Of a stretch of DNA of 39,577 nt, positions 26,974 through 37,010 are shown piece by piece. A model generated the notes under the pieces. It saw nothing but the letters and a program-made list of their open reading frames with translations, had not been told where the DNA came from and did no database searches. The DNA is from an uncultured Chloroflexales bacterium (GTDB lineage: Bacteria; Chloroflexota; Chloroflexia; Chloroflexales; Chloroflexaceae): assembly GCA_937925925.1 (NCBI GenBank), contig CALANA010000118.1:1-39577 (forward strand). Direction: 5' to 3'. Numbering within the stretch: the stretch's first letter is position 1; the number at the start of each line of letters is the position of its first letter. The position numbers and the translations under genes were made by a program.

Positions 26974-27366
26974 ATGATTGACCCAACTGTTCAACTTTTG
27001 CTAGAAAAAGCTATTGATACACCGACGAAGCTGCAGTTGTTGCTGATTTTTCATGAGAATCCCAAACTGGATGTGACCCCGGCCAGGATGTCTGAGCGTT
27101 CGTGTCGCGATATATGGAGCGTGACTCAGGCGTTGCAAGAATTGGCAGAGGACGGTGTGTTGCACGTTCGTACTGGTTCCAGCCGGGGCGATGTACGGTA
27201 TACGTATGTACCTCGACCGGAGTATGTCGAACCCATTCGGCGGCTCGTGCGCAACTACAACGACCCGCTAGAGCGTGATGTGCTTCATCGCTCTATTCGG
27301 GATCTGGCGGCCTATGCGCCCTTCCGCCGGCAATCGACCTGGGAACCACAGGCACTACTCGTCTAA
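26974..27366 (+). CDS. Conserved hypothetical, winged-helix-like regulator
   Basis: MIDPTVQLLLEKAIDTPTKLQLLLIFHENPKLDVTPARMSERSCRDIWSVTQALQELAEDGVLHVRTG; AAGGAG upstream. Confidence 0.75.
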   Translation: MIDPTVQLLLEKAIDTPTKLQLLLIFHENPKLDVTPARMSERSCRDIWSVTQALQELAEDGVLHVRTGSSRGDVRYTYVPRPEYVEPIRRLVRNYNDPLERDVLHRSIRDLAAYAPFRRQSTWEPQALLV

Positions 27367-27401
27367 TAGCGGGTACATGAGTTGATACGACTGCTATATT
27401 G

Positions 27402-27431
27402 CTGGCTCTGCCGCACAGCAGGGCCAGTTTT
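27402..27431 (+). terminator. Rho-independent terminator-like hairpin
   Basis: ctggctctgccgcacagcagggccagtttt. Confidence 0.75.
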
Positions 27432-27454
27432 GTATCGCGTGGTTAGGTATCTGG

Positions 27455-27487
27455 CCTGGTGGTGCTGTCCTTAGCACCACCAGGTTT
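27455..27487 (+). terminator. Second terminator-like hairpin, 12-bp perfect stem
   Basis: CCTGGTGGTGCT-gtcctt-AGCACCACCAGG-TTT. Confidence 0.75.
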
Positions 27488-27570
27488 ATCTATACGCTAT
27501 GTTTATCGTTAGGGCGATCGCACCTGCTACGTTTCAGATGTAAGCTTTTTGTCCAACCCTGGTTGTAATA

Positions 27571-27860
27571 CCGTTTCGATGTGACCCTTCCGCGTGTTTG
27601 TGTCATGCACCCGCGTTCCACCGTCGTTCCCCCCCTTTCCCCTCTCGTGTGTCAGTTTTTTTGCGCAACGCTCGGTTGTGCGGCATCAGGACGCCCCCCC
27701 CAGCGGGAGGGCCGGGGGATGGCAAGGGCGTTTTGCTACATCGCAATGAGGTATAATTAAGAAACCTGCACATGTGAAGTTCCCCCTTGCCTCCACGCCA
27801 TCCGAGCAGGGGGTAGCAGGGGCAAAAGAGGCGGAAGGGCGAAGTCAAATTGATATAATG
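27571..27860. mobile_element. MITE-like element with imperfect inverted ends
   Basis: Left ataccgtttcgatgtgacccttccgcg; right end reverse complement tatatcaatttgacttcgcccttccgc; a related single end at 13847-13873. Confidence 0.5.
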
Positions 27861-27868
27861 GGGCACAT

Positions 27869-27892
27869 CGAGCAACCACGGAGGGTTGCTCG
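27869..27892. repeat. Strong hairpin
   Basis: CGAGCAACC-acgga-GGGTTGCTCG. Confidence 0.7.
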
Positions 27893-28181
27893 GCCCCGAC
27901 GGGCGCATCCGTATGCCGCTTTTGCTCTCAACTATGAAGGCAACATAGTTTAAGGGCGCAACATAGCAGGGGCAGATCAGTGACGAAGCTTTGTCACACG
28001 TACGGGTTCACCCCCTTCTCCTGGGAGCGAGGGCATCTTGCCCTCGCGTGCCAGATGGAGTGCGCCCCACTCTCGCACCCAGGGGTGCCAGGTACTTGTC
28101 ACACTCAAACTTGACAACCGGGGCGGCACGTTCTACGCTACATACAGACATGGTACAGCATAGTTGAGGAGCTGGCTGACA

Positions 28182-29096
28182 ATGGAATATAAAGATTATT
28201 ATCGCATACTGGGGGTTGATCGCAGTGCCAGCGAGCAGGAAATTAAGCAAGCCTATCGCAAGCTGGCACGACAGTATCACCCTGACATTAATCCCGGTGA
28301 TAAACAGGCCGAAACACGCTTTAAGGAAATCAATGAAGCTTATGAGGTGCTTTCGGATAAGGAGAAGCGTGCAAAATATGATCGGTTTGGCCGTGATTGG
28401 AATCGGTATGAGCAGGTGGGCGGCGGTCGCGGTTTCGATTGGAGTGCATATGGCGGCGGCAGCGGTGGAGGCGTCAGTGTTGACTTTGGTGACATCTTTG
28501 AGACCCTGTTTGGTGGTGGCATGCCTGGTACCCAACGGCCTGCTGGTGGGGGCTTCAACATGCGCATGGAAGGGCAGGATGTCGAGCGTACAGTTGACAT
28601 AACGCTGGAAGAGGCGTTTAGCGGTACACAGCGACGCATCCAGGCGACCAGCGCCGATGGTAACCCACGGACAATTACCGCCAAAATACCGGCCGGGGCG
28701 GACAATGGTACCCGCGTGCGGATAGCAGGCGAAGGTGGCCCGGGGATGGGTGGCGGCAATCGGGGCGATTTGATGTTGCTCGTCCGCGTATTACCCCACG
28801 AACACTTTCAGCGTGAGGGAAACGATCTGAAAACAGATGTCCAGGTCGATCTGTATACACTCCTTTTAGGAGGTGAGATCCAGGTGCAAACGCTTGATGG
28901 CAAGAAGTTGACGTTGAACATTCCGGCCGGTACTCCGAACGGGCGTGTGTTTCGGCTCAATGGACAGGGGATGCCTTCAATCCGCTCACCTCAGCAGCGT
29001 GGTGATCTGTATGTTACTGCCCAGGCGTTGCTCCCCAGCCGTCTTTCTGCGCGTGAACGAGAGTTGTTTGAGGAATTGCGGAGTCTGCGCCGTTAG
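28182..29096 (+). CDS. DnaJ-class co-chaperone (CbpA-like)
   Basis: [41 protein letters not shown]-rich linker; DnaJ C-terminal [24 protein letters not shown]. Confidence 0.94.
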   Translation: MEYKDYYRILGVDRSASEQEIKQAYRKLARQYHPDINPGDKQAETRFKEINEAYEVLSDKEKRAKYDRFGRDWNRYEQVGGGRGFDWSAYGGGSGGGVSVDFGDIFETLFGGGMPGTQRPAGGGFNMRMEGQDVERTVDITLEEAFSGTQRRIQATSADGNPRTITAKIPAGADNGTRVRIAGEGGPGMGGGNRGDLMLLVRVLPHEHFQREGNDLKTDVQVDLYTLLLGGEIQVQTLDGKKLTLNIPAGTPNGRVFRLNGQGMPSIRSPQQRGDLYVTAQALLPSRLSARERELFEELRSLRR

Positions 29097-29104
29097 CCCA
29101 GGTT

Positions 29105-29195
29105 CATATCGAGCCGACTGGAGTCCCGGCTTGAGTCGGGTCTGAGTGGCATATCGAGCGCGACTGGAGTCCCGGCTTGAGCCGGGTCTGAGTGG
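29105..29195. repeat. Two tandem ~45-bp repeats with the AGTCCCGGCTTGAGCCGGG palindrome
   Basis: catatcgag(c)cgactggagtcccggcttgag(t/c)cgggtctgagtggc twice. Confidence 0.88.
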
Positions 29196-29742
29196 CCGTA
29201 GGCAGCAGGGCTACGGCACTGCAGCAGTGCCCCACAGCGCCCGCAGCGCTACTGCAGCAGTGCCCCACAGCGCCCGCAGCGCTCTACAAAGACTATGCCA
29301 TGATCGTCGGGGCACCCACAAGGGGTGCCTGCAATGCCCGCATAGCTCCGCATAGCCCTGCATTGGCCGCATTGTCTCCCGCAATGCCGGAATGCCCCGC
29401 ATTATCCATTGTCCTCATTGCTGTGCAACGCTTCGCATGGCTCTCGTTGCTTCGTTGTGTGGCAATGGATGGTAATGTGGGCACTCACAAGAGGTGCCCC
29501 TCGATGTTCATTGCAGAGCAACGATAGCGTTGTATTGTTCGTATTCTATTATGTGCAACATAGGATCTGATATGTTGCACATAGTAACCCGCCTTTTCTA
29601 TCGGTTTTCTTGCATCACCATCGCCGTATTGTTGCTTTTTTTGTCTCTACACCGTACAATCTACCACAGGAAAGTTTTGATATGGTGTAGAGCAGAGACG
29701 CGACCTTTTCTGCTGCTATTACCGTCCAAAGAGTATATTATT

Positions 29743-30216
29743 ATGTCAATTCAATCGCTGACTGATCAATTTGCTCAGGCACTGGAGCTGGTTGATTCTG
29801 TTGCCACCCGTGCCTACTCCCAGAACCTGTCGCGTATGGTGAATGCGGTTAATGAGACGATGCAGCAGCACCCGCAACTGCCCGATCTTATTGGCCCGAA
29901 TCCCATCCAGGTGATGGAGGAACACCGCAACAACCTTGCCCGGTTGATGCTGGCACAGTTCCGATTTAATGGCGCACGCACGCTGGTGGGGGGGCTGATC
30001 TGGATGGATCGTACTCTTATCGAGAGCGGATTTTCCCCGGACTATTTTCTGGTGGAACTGGATGTCTGGATGCAGACCATCGATCAGCATCTGGATGCAC
30101 GTAGCGCTCGACCGATTAAGCAGGTGTATCAACTGATGCGCGATGTCCACCCGCAAATCCTGGTGTTAGCGCAACAGAGTGAATCAGAACCGCCGCCGAA
30201 CAATACGATGCGCTAA
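29743..30216 (+). CDS. Hypothetical alpha-helical protein
   Basis: MSIQSLTDQFAQALELVDSVATRAYSQNLSRMVNAVNETMQQHPQLPDLIGPNPIQVMEEHRNN; upstream of the PAS-STAS gene. ORF open to 29494. Confidence 0.6.
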   Translation: MSIQSLTDQFAQALELVDSVATRAYSQNLSRMVNAVNETMQQHPQLPDLIGPNPIQVMEEHRNNLARLMLAQFRFNGARTLVGGLIWMDRTLIESGFSPDYFLVELDVWMQTIDQHLDARSARPIKQVYQLMRDVHPQILVLAQQSESEPPPNNTMR

Positions 30217-30320
30217 GAACCGTGGTAGCACTATGTATGTGCCGGCTCGTAGTGGATAATCAGTGAGCCGTCCCTCTGCTATGGCGGGAATAACGATACG
30301 AACCGAGAGGAGAGACACCC

Positions 30321-31508
30321 TTGACATGTGCAACTTTTTTCAATGGCGTAGATGCCCACCTGCTCGCCGATGCTTTTTTTGCCCGAAACGCGCATCTAGG
30401 ATGTGCCTTAAGTTCAATGATGTCTGATACCAGTGACCTGCCGCCCGATTATGTCATAATGGTTGTCAATGCTCGGTTTGAAGCGCTAACAGGATTATGT
30501 CAATCCAGGTTGGTAGGACAGCCCCTGACCGACATGTGGATGAGCCTCATGCAAACCCCGGCCACCTGGCTTCAGACTGATCATGACCTGGTGCTGGCAG
30601 GTGGTGTTATCGAATTTGAACACTATGCACCACGACGGCAATACTGGTATCATGTGTCCAGCTATAGCCCCCATAGCGGCTATCTGGTGACCACTTTGCA
30701 AGACATCACAGAGCGTAAACGTAGAGAAATTGCGCTACAGGCGAACGAAGCGCGTTATCGTGCGCTCTTCGAGACTATTAGTGACGGCATTGTCCTGCAC
30801 GACTATATTTACAATGACGCCGGTGATATCGTCAACTATCGCATCGTAGAAGCGAATGCGGGCTTTGAGAAAATGACTGGTATTTCGCGCGCGCATGTGG
30901 TCGGGAAACTCGCTACCGATGCCTATGGTACCGAGCAAGCACCCTATCTGGATAAATATTGTCAGGTTGATCGAGGGCAACACATAAGCTTTACGACCTA
31001 CTTTCCACCGCTCGATAAACACTTTTCAATCAAGGCAACGCAGCCCGGGCCGGGACAATTCACGACGCTCTTTCAGGATATTACCGATAGAGTGCGGCGT
31101 GAAGAACAAGAGCAACAGCTTATTGCCCAGGCGCTCACACTGCGCGAGCTATCGACACCGCTTATTCCGCTGTCTAATAACATAGTTGTGATGCCACTTA
31201 TTGGTACTATCGACACCTGGCGCGCGCAGCAAATTATGGAGGCGTTGCTCACCGGAGTCGCGCACCATGCCGCAGAGACCGTCATCATTGATATTACGGG
31301 CATCATATATGTTGATACCCAGGTAGCCCAGGCATTAATGCAAGCAGCACAGGCCGTGCGCCTGCTGGGTGCCCAGGTGATGCTAACCGGGGTTCAACCC
31401 CAGATAGCACTGACACTGATTCAGCTTGGAATTGACCTGCAGGGTATTATTACCCATCGCAGTTTACAGGCCGGCATCGACTATGCCCGGTCAGAGAGAA
31501 GCAGGTAG
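30321..31508 (+). CDS. PAS-PAS-STAS protein (RsbR-like)
   Basis: Two PAS-like regions (HVSSYSPHSGYLVTTLQDITERKRREIALQANEARYRALFETISDGIVL) and C-terminal STAS IIDITGIIYVDTQVAQALMQAAQAVRLLGAQVMLTG. TTG start. Confidence 0.88.
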   Translation: MTCATFFNGVDAHLLADAFFARNAHLGCALSSMMSDTSDLPPDYVIMVVNARFEALTGLCQSRLVGQPLTDMWMSLMQTPATWLQTDHDLVLAGGVIEFEHYAPRRQYWYHVSSYSPHSGYLVTTLQDITERKRREIALQANEARYRALFETISDGIVLHDYIYNDAGDIVNYRIVEANAGFEKMTGISRAHVVGKLATDAYGTEQAPYLDKYCQVDRGQHISFTTYFPPLDKHFSIKATQPGPGQFTTLFQDITDRVRREEQEQQLIAQALTLRELSTPLIPLSNNIVVMPLIGTIDTWRAQQIMEALLTGVAHHAAETVIIDITGIIYVDTQVAQALMQAAQAVRLLGAQVMLTGVQPQIALTLIQLGIDLQGIITHRSLQAGIDYARSERSR

Positions 31509-31556
31509 AGGTAGAGAGATGTGCCTTCGACCGCCTGCCAACCTACCAGGCCCCGT

Positions 31557-33272
31557 TCACCGCATCAACGGGAAGATGGCCGCGATGATCCAGGCAAAGA
31601 TAAACGCATTGGCTACCGCACCGATCATAATCACGCCGGTGCGCTGATACACGCGGCGGCTGAACGGACCATACACCATAAAGTACAGGATGAACAGCGG
31701 AGTCACGATGACCAGAAAGAAAAGGGACGGATCAAGGATGAGCGCCAGCACCAGCGACAGAACAAAGCAGATCTTGGTTATTGCATAGGCACCATGGGGT
31801 GCATCACTGCCACGGGTGAGATACTCATCGGCCAGAAAATAGGGCAGCATTGCAACAAAAACCACGAACGCAATCCCAACGCGCCGCAACGGTGGGAAGT
31901 AATTCAAAAGAAATAACTGGGCCGGCACTCCAAAGGTCAGGAAGACATAGCCGATCACGAGCAATGTCAGGGCAAGCACAGCGATCAGGTGCTGACGGTG
32001 TGCCTGTATCCCCATAGTTACTCCCTGGCCTGTAACCTGCGGCGTCGGAACCGCACCTGATGACGATTGCGCCGGTTTAGGCCGCCGCATACGTACCGTG
32101 ATCAACCAGCGCAGGCATAACCCCAGCGCGGTCAGCACGCCATAGAGTGCGAAGTGCAATGCCAATGGCCCACCGACCAGGATCGGCAACAACTGTTCAA
32201 TCGGCAAGACCTCGTTCTCTTGTACCAGCCACAGGATAATTGGCGTCATCACAGCCGGTAAGACAGCCAGACTAATCCACCATACCCACCGTACCTGGGC
32301 ACGGACTGCCGGTTGGGCAGGTGTGGTTGTCAAGCGCCGGAAGCCCGCCGACAACGGCCAGAAGAACACAAATGCCGCCAGATAGAACAATCCTAACCAC
32401 AGTACACGATAATCTAGATAGGGATCGGTGGTCAAAGAACGACCCGAACTGCTATCGAGCCAGGCCAGCGTTTCACGCTGGCTGACTGGACTGAACAACA
32501 CTCCGATGTGTTCTACCCAGGGCACAAACACTGCCCGCCGTGCTGTTCCCGTACGGAAATCGCCATAGGTTATCCCTGTTCTCCCTGGCCCGGAGGAGAC
32601 CTGCTCCACAATCTCGAGCGCAAATTGCTGAAGGGCAAACTCCATCTGTCCGGTCAACAGCAGCACGTTCGGTGGATTGTCTGGTGTTACCGCACTATAG
32701 CCCGTAGAAATAGCCACCACAGCCTCAACAGCATTCGGGTGCATCTGGGCATAGCGCAACACAGCCTCACTGCCCATCGAATGCCCCAGCAAGGCAAATG
32801 TCCCATCACCGATCTCGCGTCTACGGATATGGTCGATCACCTGATCGAGGGTCGTCGTCAGTTGCGCATAACGCTGCTCTCGCTCAAGAATACTGCCCTG
32901 CAATGGCGTTGTGTTCTGCCCATGGCCGGGAAAATCAAATGTCACCGCCGTATAGCCATTGTGCGCCAGCGCTAGCGCAAAGGGAAACATGAGTTGCTGG
33001 GAACCGGAGAACCCATGTGCAATAATCACTGCCGGGCCGGAGGCGGTGGTTGCACCATGAAAAATGGTCAGCGGAACGCCTTCGATCTGATCCGTCTCAA
33101 TCTGCAATGGCCGGAGCGGGGCCAGCAGTTGCGCAAAAGCATAGCCCATACCTGCCAGTGCCAGGAGGCCGACCAGCCCCGTCAGCACGATGCGTAACCA
33201 GCGTGGTAACAAGGGTGATTTAGGAGCCGGGGCAGCGGTTGATGTGTCTGGTGTTGATGGTGTCGAGGTCAA
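31557..33272 (-). CDS. Alpha/beta hydrolase fused to a multi-TM domain
   Basis: VIIAHGFSGSQQLMFPFALALAHNGYTAVTFDFPGHGQN; nucleophile elbow GHSMGSE; several C-terminal TM helices. Confidence 0.88.
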   Translation of the reverse strand: MTSTPSTPDTSTAAPAPKSPLLPRWLRIVLTGLVGLLALAGMGYAFAQLLAPLRPLQIETDQIEGVPLTIFHGATTASGPAVIIAHGFSGSQQLMFPFALALAHNGYTAVTFDFPGHGQNTTPLQGSILEREQRYAQLTTTLDQVIDHIRRREIGDGTFALLGHSMGSEAVLRYAQMHPNAVEAVVAISTGYSAVTPDNPPNVLLLTGQMEFALQQFALEIVEQVSSGPGRTGITYGDFRTGTARRAVFVPWVEHIGVLFSPVSQRETLAWLDSSSGRSLTTDPYLDYRVLWLGLFYLAAFVFFWPLSAGFRRLTTTPAQPAVRAQVRWVWWISLAVLPAVMTPIILWLVQENEVLPIEQLLPILVGGPLALHFALYGVLTALGLCLRWLITVRMRRPKPAQSSSGAVPTPQVTGQGVTMGIQAHRQHLIAVLALTLLVIGYVFLTFGVPAQLFLLNYFPPLRRVGIAFVVFVAMLPYFLADEYLTRGSDAPHGAYAITKICFVLSLVLALILDPSLFFLVIVTPLFILYFMVYGPFSRRVYQRTGVIMIGAVANAFIFAWIIAAIFPLMR

Positions 33273-34048
33273 ACTGACCCTGCCTGTTCGATTTCCAACA
33301 CCTGATACTCCTGACCAACCTCAGCCCGACCCGCAAAACCACCCGCACGTACGGCCGCCAGCGCCTCAGCTTCACTCATTGTCCACCGTGGACTGAAATG
33401 TACGAGAACCAGGTGTTCCACCTGCGCGGCTGCGGCAATTTCACCAGCCTGTTGCGGTGTCGTGTGCCCTGGAAACGGCTCGGCGGTGGTAGCCTCATGG
33501 ATGAGAATCGCAGATCCTCGCGCCAGATCGATGACCTGCTGGCAGGGCGCAGTATCCGCTGAATAGGTGAGTGCCCGTGCCTGCTGACGAGCCTCGAAGC
33601 GTAATGCCAGGCAGGGCCGACTGTGTTCGCTGGCTGCCGTGCGGATGATCCAGTCCGGGTCGCCGGGCACTGGCAGTACATCCCCGGCTTCCAGGGGATG
33701 CCAATCAATGGGTGTGACATACTGCTCAAGCTGGAAGGCCTCGAGAATACGTTGCACCAGGGCCAGCGTTGGCTCCAGACCATACACTGGCAGTGTCTCC
33801 CGCCGTCCCGCCAGGTACATACTAAACACCAGCGCAAACAGGCCATTGATATGGTCGGTGTGGCTGTGGGTAAGAATAATCGCCTGGATCTGCTGTGGAT
33901 CAACGCCCGCCCGTAGCAACCGCTGATAGGTACTCCCACCCGCATCGATCAGCACCGGCCCGGTGGCTCCTTCCCAGACCATATGTGTATGATCACGGTC
34001 AATATCCGGCACTCCCGTGCCTACGCCCAACAGAGTCATGCGCCCCAT
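33269..34048 (-). CDS. MBL-fold metallohydrolase (RNase Z/arylsulfatase-like)
   Basis: TLLGVGTGVPDIDRDHTHMVWEG...IILTHSHTDHINGLFAL; 4-bp overlap with the downstream hydrolase. Confidence 0.92.
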   Translation of the reverse strand: MGRMTLLGVGTGVPDIDRDHTHMVWEGATGPVLIDAGGSTYQRLLRAGVDPQQIQAIILTHSHTDHINGLFALVFSMYLAGRRETLPVYGLEPTLALVQRILEAFQLEQYVTPIDWHPLEAGDVLPVPGDPDWIIRTAASEHSRPCLALRFEARQQARALTYSADTAPCQQVIDLARGSAILIHEATTAEPFPGHTTPQQAGEIAAAAQVEHLVLVHFSPRWTMSEAEALAAVRAGGFAGRAEVGQEYQVLEIEQAGSV

Positions 34049-34061
34049 ACACTGCTCTCCT

Positions 34062-34721
34062 CTACCCTTCATCGAGATCGATTGGTACCAGCCGTTGGCG
34101 CAACGCATAGATTGCCGCCTGTGTACGATCCGCCAGGTGCAGCTTGCTCAAAATGTTGCTGACATGGGTCTTGACTGTCTTCTCACTAATCACCAGCTTG
34201 TCGGCAATCTCCCTGTTGCTCTTACCACGGGCAATCAAGCGCAACACATCCATTTCACGTTCGGTGAGTTGATCGATCTGGGTTTCGCTGGGACGGGGTG
34301 CGCTAAACTCCTGCATCAACCTGGTTGCCACCTCCGGGTGCAGCACCGCTTCGTTCCGTTGTGCAGCACGAATGGCATGCGCCAGATCTTCAGGTGACAC
34401 ATCTTTCAGCAAATAGGAGATAGCGCCGGCCTTGATCGCCGGAAAGACCTTGTTATCATCGGCAAAACTGGTGAGGACAATCACGCGTGTGCTGGGGCTG
34501 GCCTCCTTTACCTGCCGTGTGGCTTCCACTCCATCAATACCGGGCATAACCAGATCCATCAACACCACATCGGGCAAGAGTTCTCGCGCCAGTTGCACTC
34601 CCTCCTCACCGCTGCCCGCCTCACCTACCACATCAATATCATCCTGTAGCTCGAGAAAATCGCGCAACCCCTGGCGTACTACCTGATGATCATCCACCAG
34701 CAGCACATTGATCAGATCCAT
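34062..34721 (-). CDS. NarL/LuxR-family response regulator
   Basis: INVLLVDDHQVVRQGLRDFLELQDDIDVVGEAGSGEE; HTH LTEREMDVLRLIARGKSNREIADKLVISEKTVKTHVSNIL. Confidence 0.96.
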   Translation of the reverse strand: MDLINVLLVDDHQVVRQGLRDFLELQDDIDVVGEAGSGEEGVQLARELLPDVVLMDLVMPGIDGVEATRQVKEASPSTRVIVLTSFADDNKVFPAIKAGAISYLLKDVSPEDLAHAIRAAQRNEAVLHPEVATRLMQEFSAPRPSETQIDQLTEREMDVLRLIARGKSNREIADKLVISEKTVKTHVSNILSKLHLADRTQAAIYALRQRLVPIDLDEG

Positions 34722-34736
34722 CACCACTACCTCCTG

Positions 34737-37010
34737 CTATTGCCGACCATGCGCTATCGTGACAATTATTTCTGTCCCCTGGCCGATAGTTGAGTGTACC
34801 TCCATCACGCCACCCAGTTCAACCGTGCGTTCACGCATGCTGATCAACCCCAGGTGCTGACCCTCACGCGCTTGCAAGTCATCGACATGAAAGCCCTGAC
34901 CATCATCCACGATTCGCACCTGAAGCTGATCGATCCGAAAATCCAGGGTTACTTTGACGCTGCTGGCCTGGGCATGCTTGATCACATTGTTCAGTGCCTC
35001 CTGGACAATGCGATATAACCCCTGTTCCATCCCACGGGCCAACCGTGCATCACCAGTCGTACGTAACTCGATTCGCAATCCTTCGCGACGACTCAAACCC
35101 GCAATATGCCGCTGCAACGCGGTCACCAATCCTTGATCACTCAGCGCGGGTGGTCGCAATTGGAAGATCAGCGCCCGCATCTCGGCCAGCGCTGCCGCCG
35201 CCGTCTCCTGGAGCCGCTTAAGCTGGGCAGATGCGCGTTGCGGGTTCTTTTGCATCTGCGTCTGAATGGCCTGCGCCGTCAGGGTCATACTAAACAGTTG
35301 TTGGGTGACACTATCGTGCAACTCACGTGCCAGCCGATTACGCTCTTCCAGCACAGCCATTTCCTGGGAACGATGATACAGGTGGATATTCTCAATCGCT
35401 CCGGCCAGCACATCGGCAACGGTATGCAACACACTCACATCTTCAGCGGTAAATGCAGCCACCCGTTCCGACTCCAGATTCAACAGGCCCAGCACGCGTT
35501 CGCCCACAATGATCGGTACACACAACTCGGCTCGTGTATCGGGCCGATCTACCGCTATATATTCTGGATCACGCAGCACATCATCAATATGCTGCGTTTG
35601 CGCTGTGCGATAGGTACGCCCCAGAATACCCAGATGCACGTGCTGTCGATACGCAACGACTGCCGAGGGATTACGCCCGGATTGGGCATAGCGCACAAGC
35701 TCGTTGGTGGTCTCCTCCACCAGATACAGTTCGACATGGCTATAGCCAAAGCCGTGCTGGATCTGGTGTGTCACCTCATTCAACATCTGGTTCATATTCA
35801 TCGTGGCCGTGGCAGTGCGGGCCAACAAATTGAGGATGGTCAACTGATCAGCCCGCCGCTGCACTTGCTGCGCCAGCCGTTGTGATTCCTGATAGAGCAA
35901 AGCACTATTGATCGGGCCGCTGATCTGGGCGGCAATGGCCTCCAGCAGATCGACATCTTCATATGAAAACGCATCACGCTGACGGTGACCAACCTGGATC
36001 GTACCAATCACCTTGCCTCCACTGAGAAGAGGAACTGCAATGTATGAACGCGCCTGGGGTGGTTGACCACACAGAGCCAGTTCCACATCTGTGGCATAAT
36101 GCAGCACATACCCATGATCCTCAACATCCAGGGCATTGGAGAAATAGGATCGCCCATGATGCGCCACACAGCCGATAATACCCTGGCCGGGCTGGATGCG
36201 TGCTGTACGAATTGTTGCATCCACAGGTTGCACTGCAGCCGCGATATACAAAGTGTTCTCCGCCGTGAGCAGGGCAATCGAACCACTCTGAAATCTTGCA
36301 TCCAGGCGCACAGTCGCCCGTTCCAGAATGCAATCAAGATCGAGGGTGGCACTCACCTCACGTCCCAGTTCTGCCAATAGTTGCTCTTTCGCTAACAGAC
36401 GGGCACCCCGGTCAGCCAGACGCACATTCTCGAGCGCCAGCGCAGCCTGCCGCACAAAGGCCTCCAGCACCTGGATGTTGGTCAGGGTAAACGTCGGTGC
36501 TGATTCCGAAACCACAAGATAAATCACCCCCATCAGCCGTTCGCTCCGACTGCGCAGAGGTATCAGCAGCACGTCGTGCGTCTGTTCCGTCTCAGTACTA
36601 CCAGGTGTACCTGAGAGTTGCGGCTCACAGGCCACGTGCTGGTTGGCCGGGATCAAAAAGGACTCACTGATACGAAAGGCTGGCTGCAGCAGCGACTGGT
36701 AAAAACTGGGGGCGACCGGTGTGGCTCGCAGATGAGCCTGCAGCGGCTCCGGTACACCCACAAAAGCCACTGCCTCGAGTACATCGGTGTCTGGATTGCG
36801 CAGGCGCACATACACCTGCGGACTGGGGACAAAGCGATGCAAGGTTTCGGCCACCTCCCACAACAACTCCTCCAGCGAAATATCGGCATGCAATTGCGGG
36901 CCGAGCGCCAGGAGATCGCCCAGCGGCAGGCTATGGGTCAGATCGATCGTCAGGGGATGTAGTGAATGTATGTGATTTTGCGGTTCCAAATGGGTCATCA
37001 TACCCTTCAA
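34737..37010 (-). CDS. Multi-GAF histidine kinase (HisKA_3 type)
   Basis: GAF-like repeats; RLARELHDSVTQQLFSMTLTAQAIQTQ; HATPase VQEALNNVIKHAQASSVKVTL. Confidence 0.94.
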   Translation of the reverse strand: MKGMMTHLEPQNHIHSLHPLTIDLTHSLPLGDLLALGPQLHADISLEELLWEVAETLHRFVPSPQVYVRLRNPDTDVLEAVAFVGVPEPLQAHLRATPVAPSFYQSLLQPAFRISESFLIPANQHVACEPQLSGTPGSTETEQTHDVLLIPLRSRSERLMGVIYLVVSESAPTFTLTNIQVLEAFVRQAALALENVRLADRGARLLAKEQLLAELGREVSATLDLDCILERATVRLDARFQSGSIALLTAENTLYIAAAVQPVDATIRTARIQPGQGIIGCVAHHGRSYFSNALDVEDHGYVLHYATDVELALCGQPPQARSYIAVPLLSGGKVIGTIQVGHRQRDAFSYEDVDLLEAIAAQISGPINSALLYQESQRLAQQVQRRADQLTILNLLARTATATMNMNQMLNEVTHQIQHGFGYSHVELYLVEETTNELVRYAQSGRNPSAVVAYRQHVHLGILGRTYRTAQTQHIDDVLRDPEYIAVDRPDTRAELCVPIIVGERVLGLLNLESERVAAFTAEDVSVLHTVADVLAGAIENIHLYHRSQEMAVLEERNRLARELHDSVTQQLFSMTLTAQAIQTQMQKNPQRASAQLKRLQETAAAALAEMRALIFQLRPPALSDQGLVTALQRHIAGLSRREGLRIELRTTGDARLARGMEQGLYRIVQEALNNVIKHAQASSVKVTLDFRIDQLQVRIVDDGQGFHVDDLQAREGQHLGLISMRERTVELGGVMEVHSTIGQGTEIIVTIAHGRQ

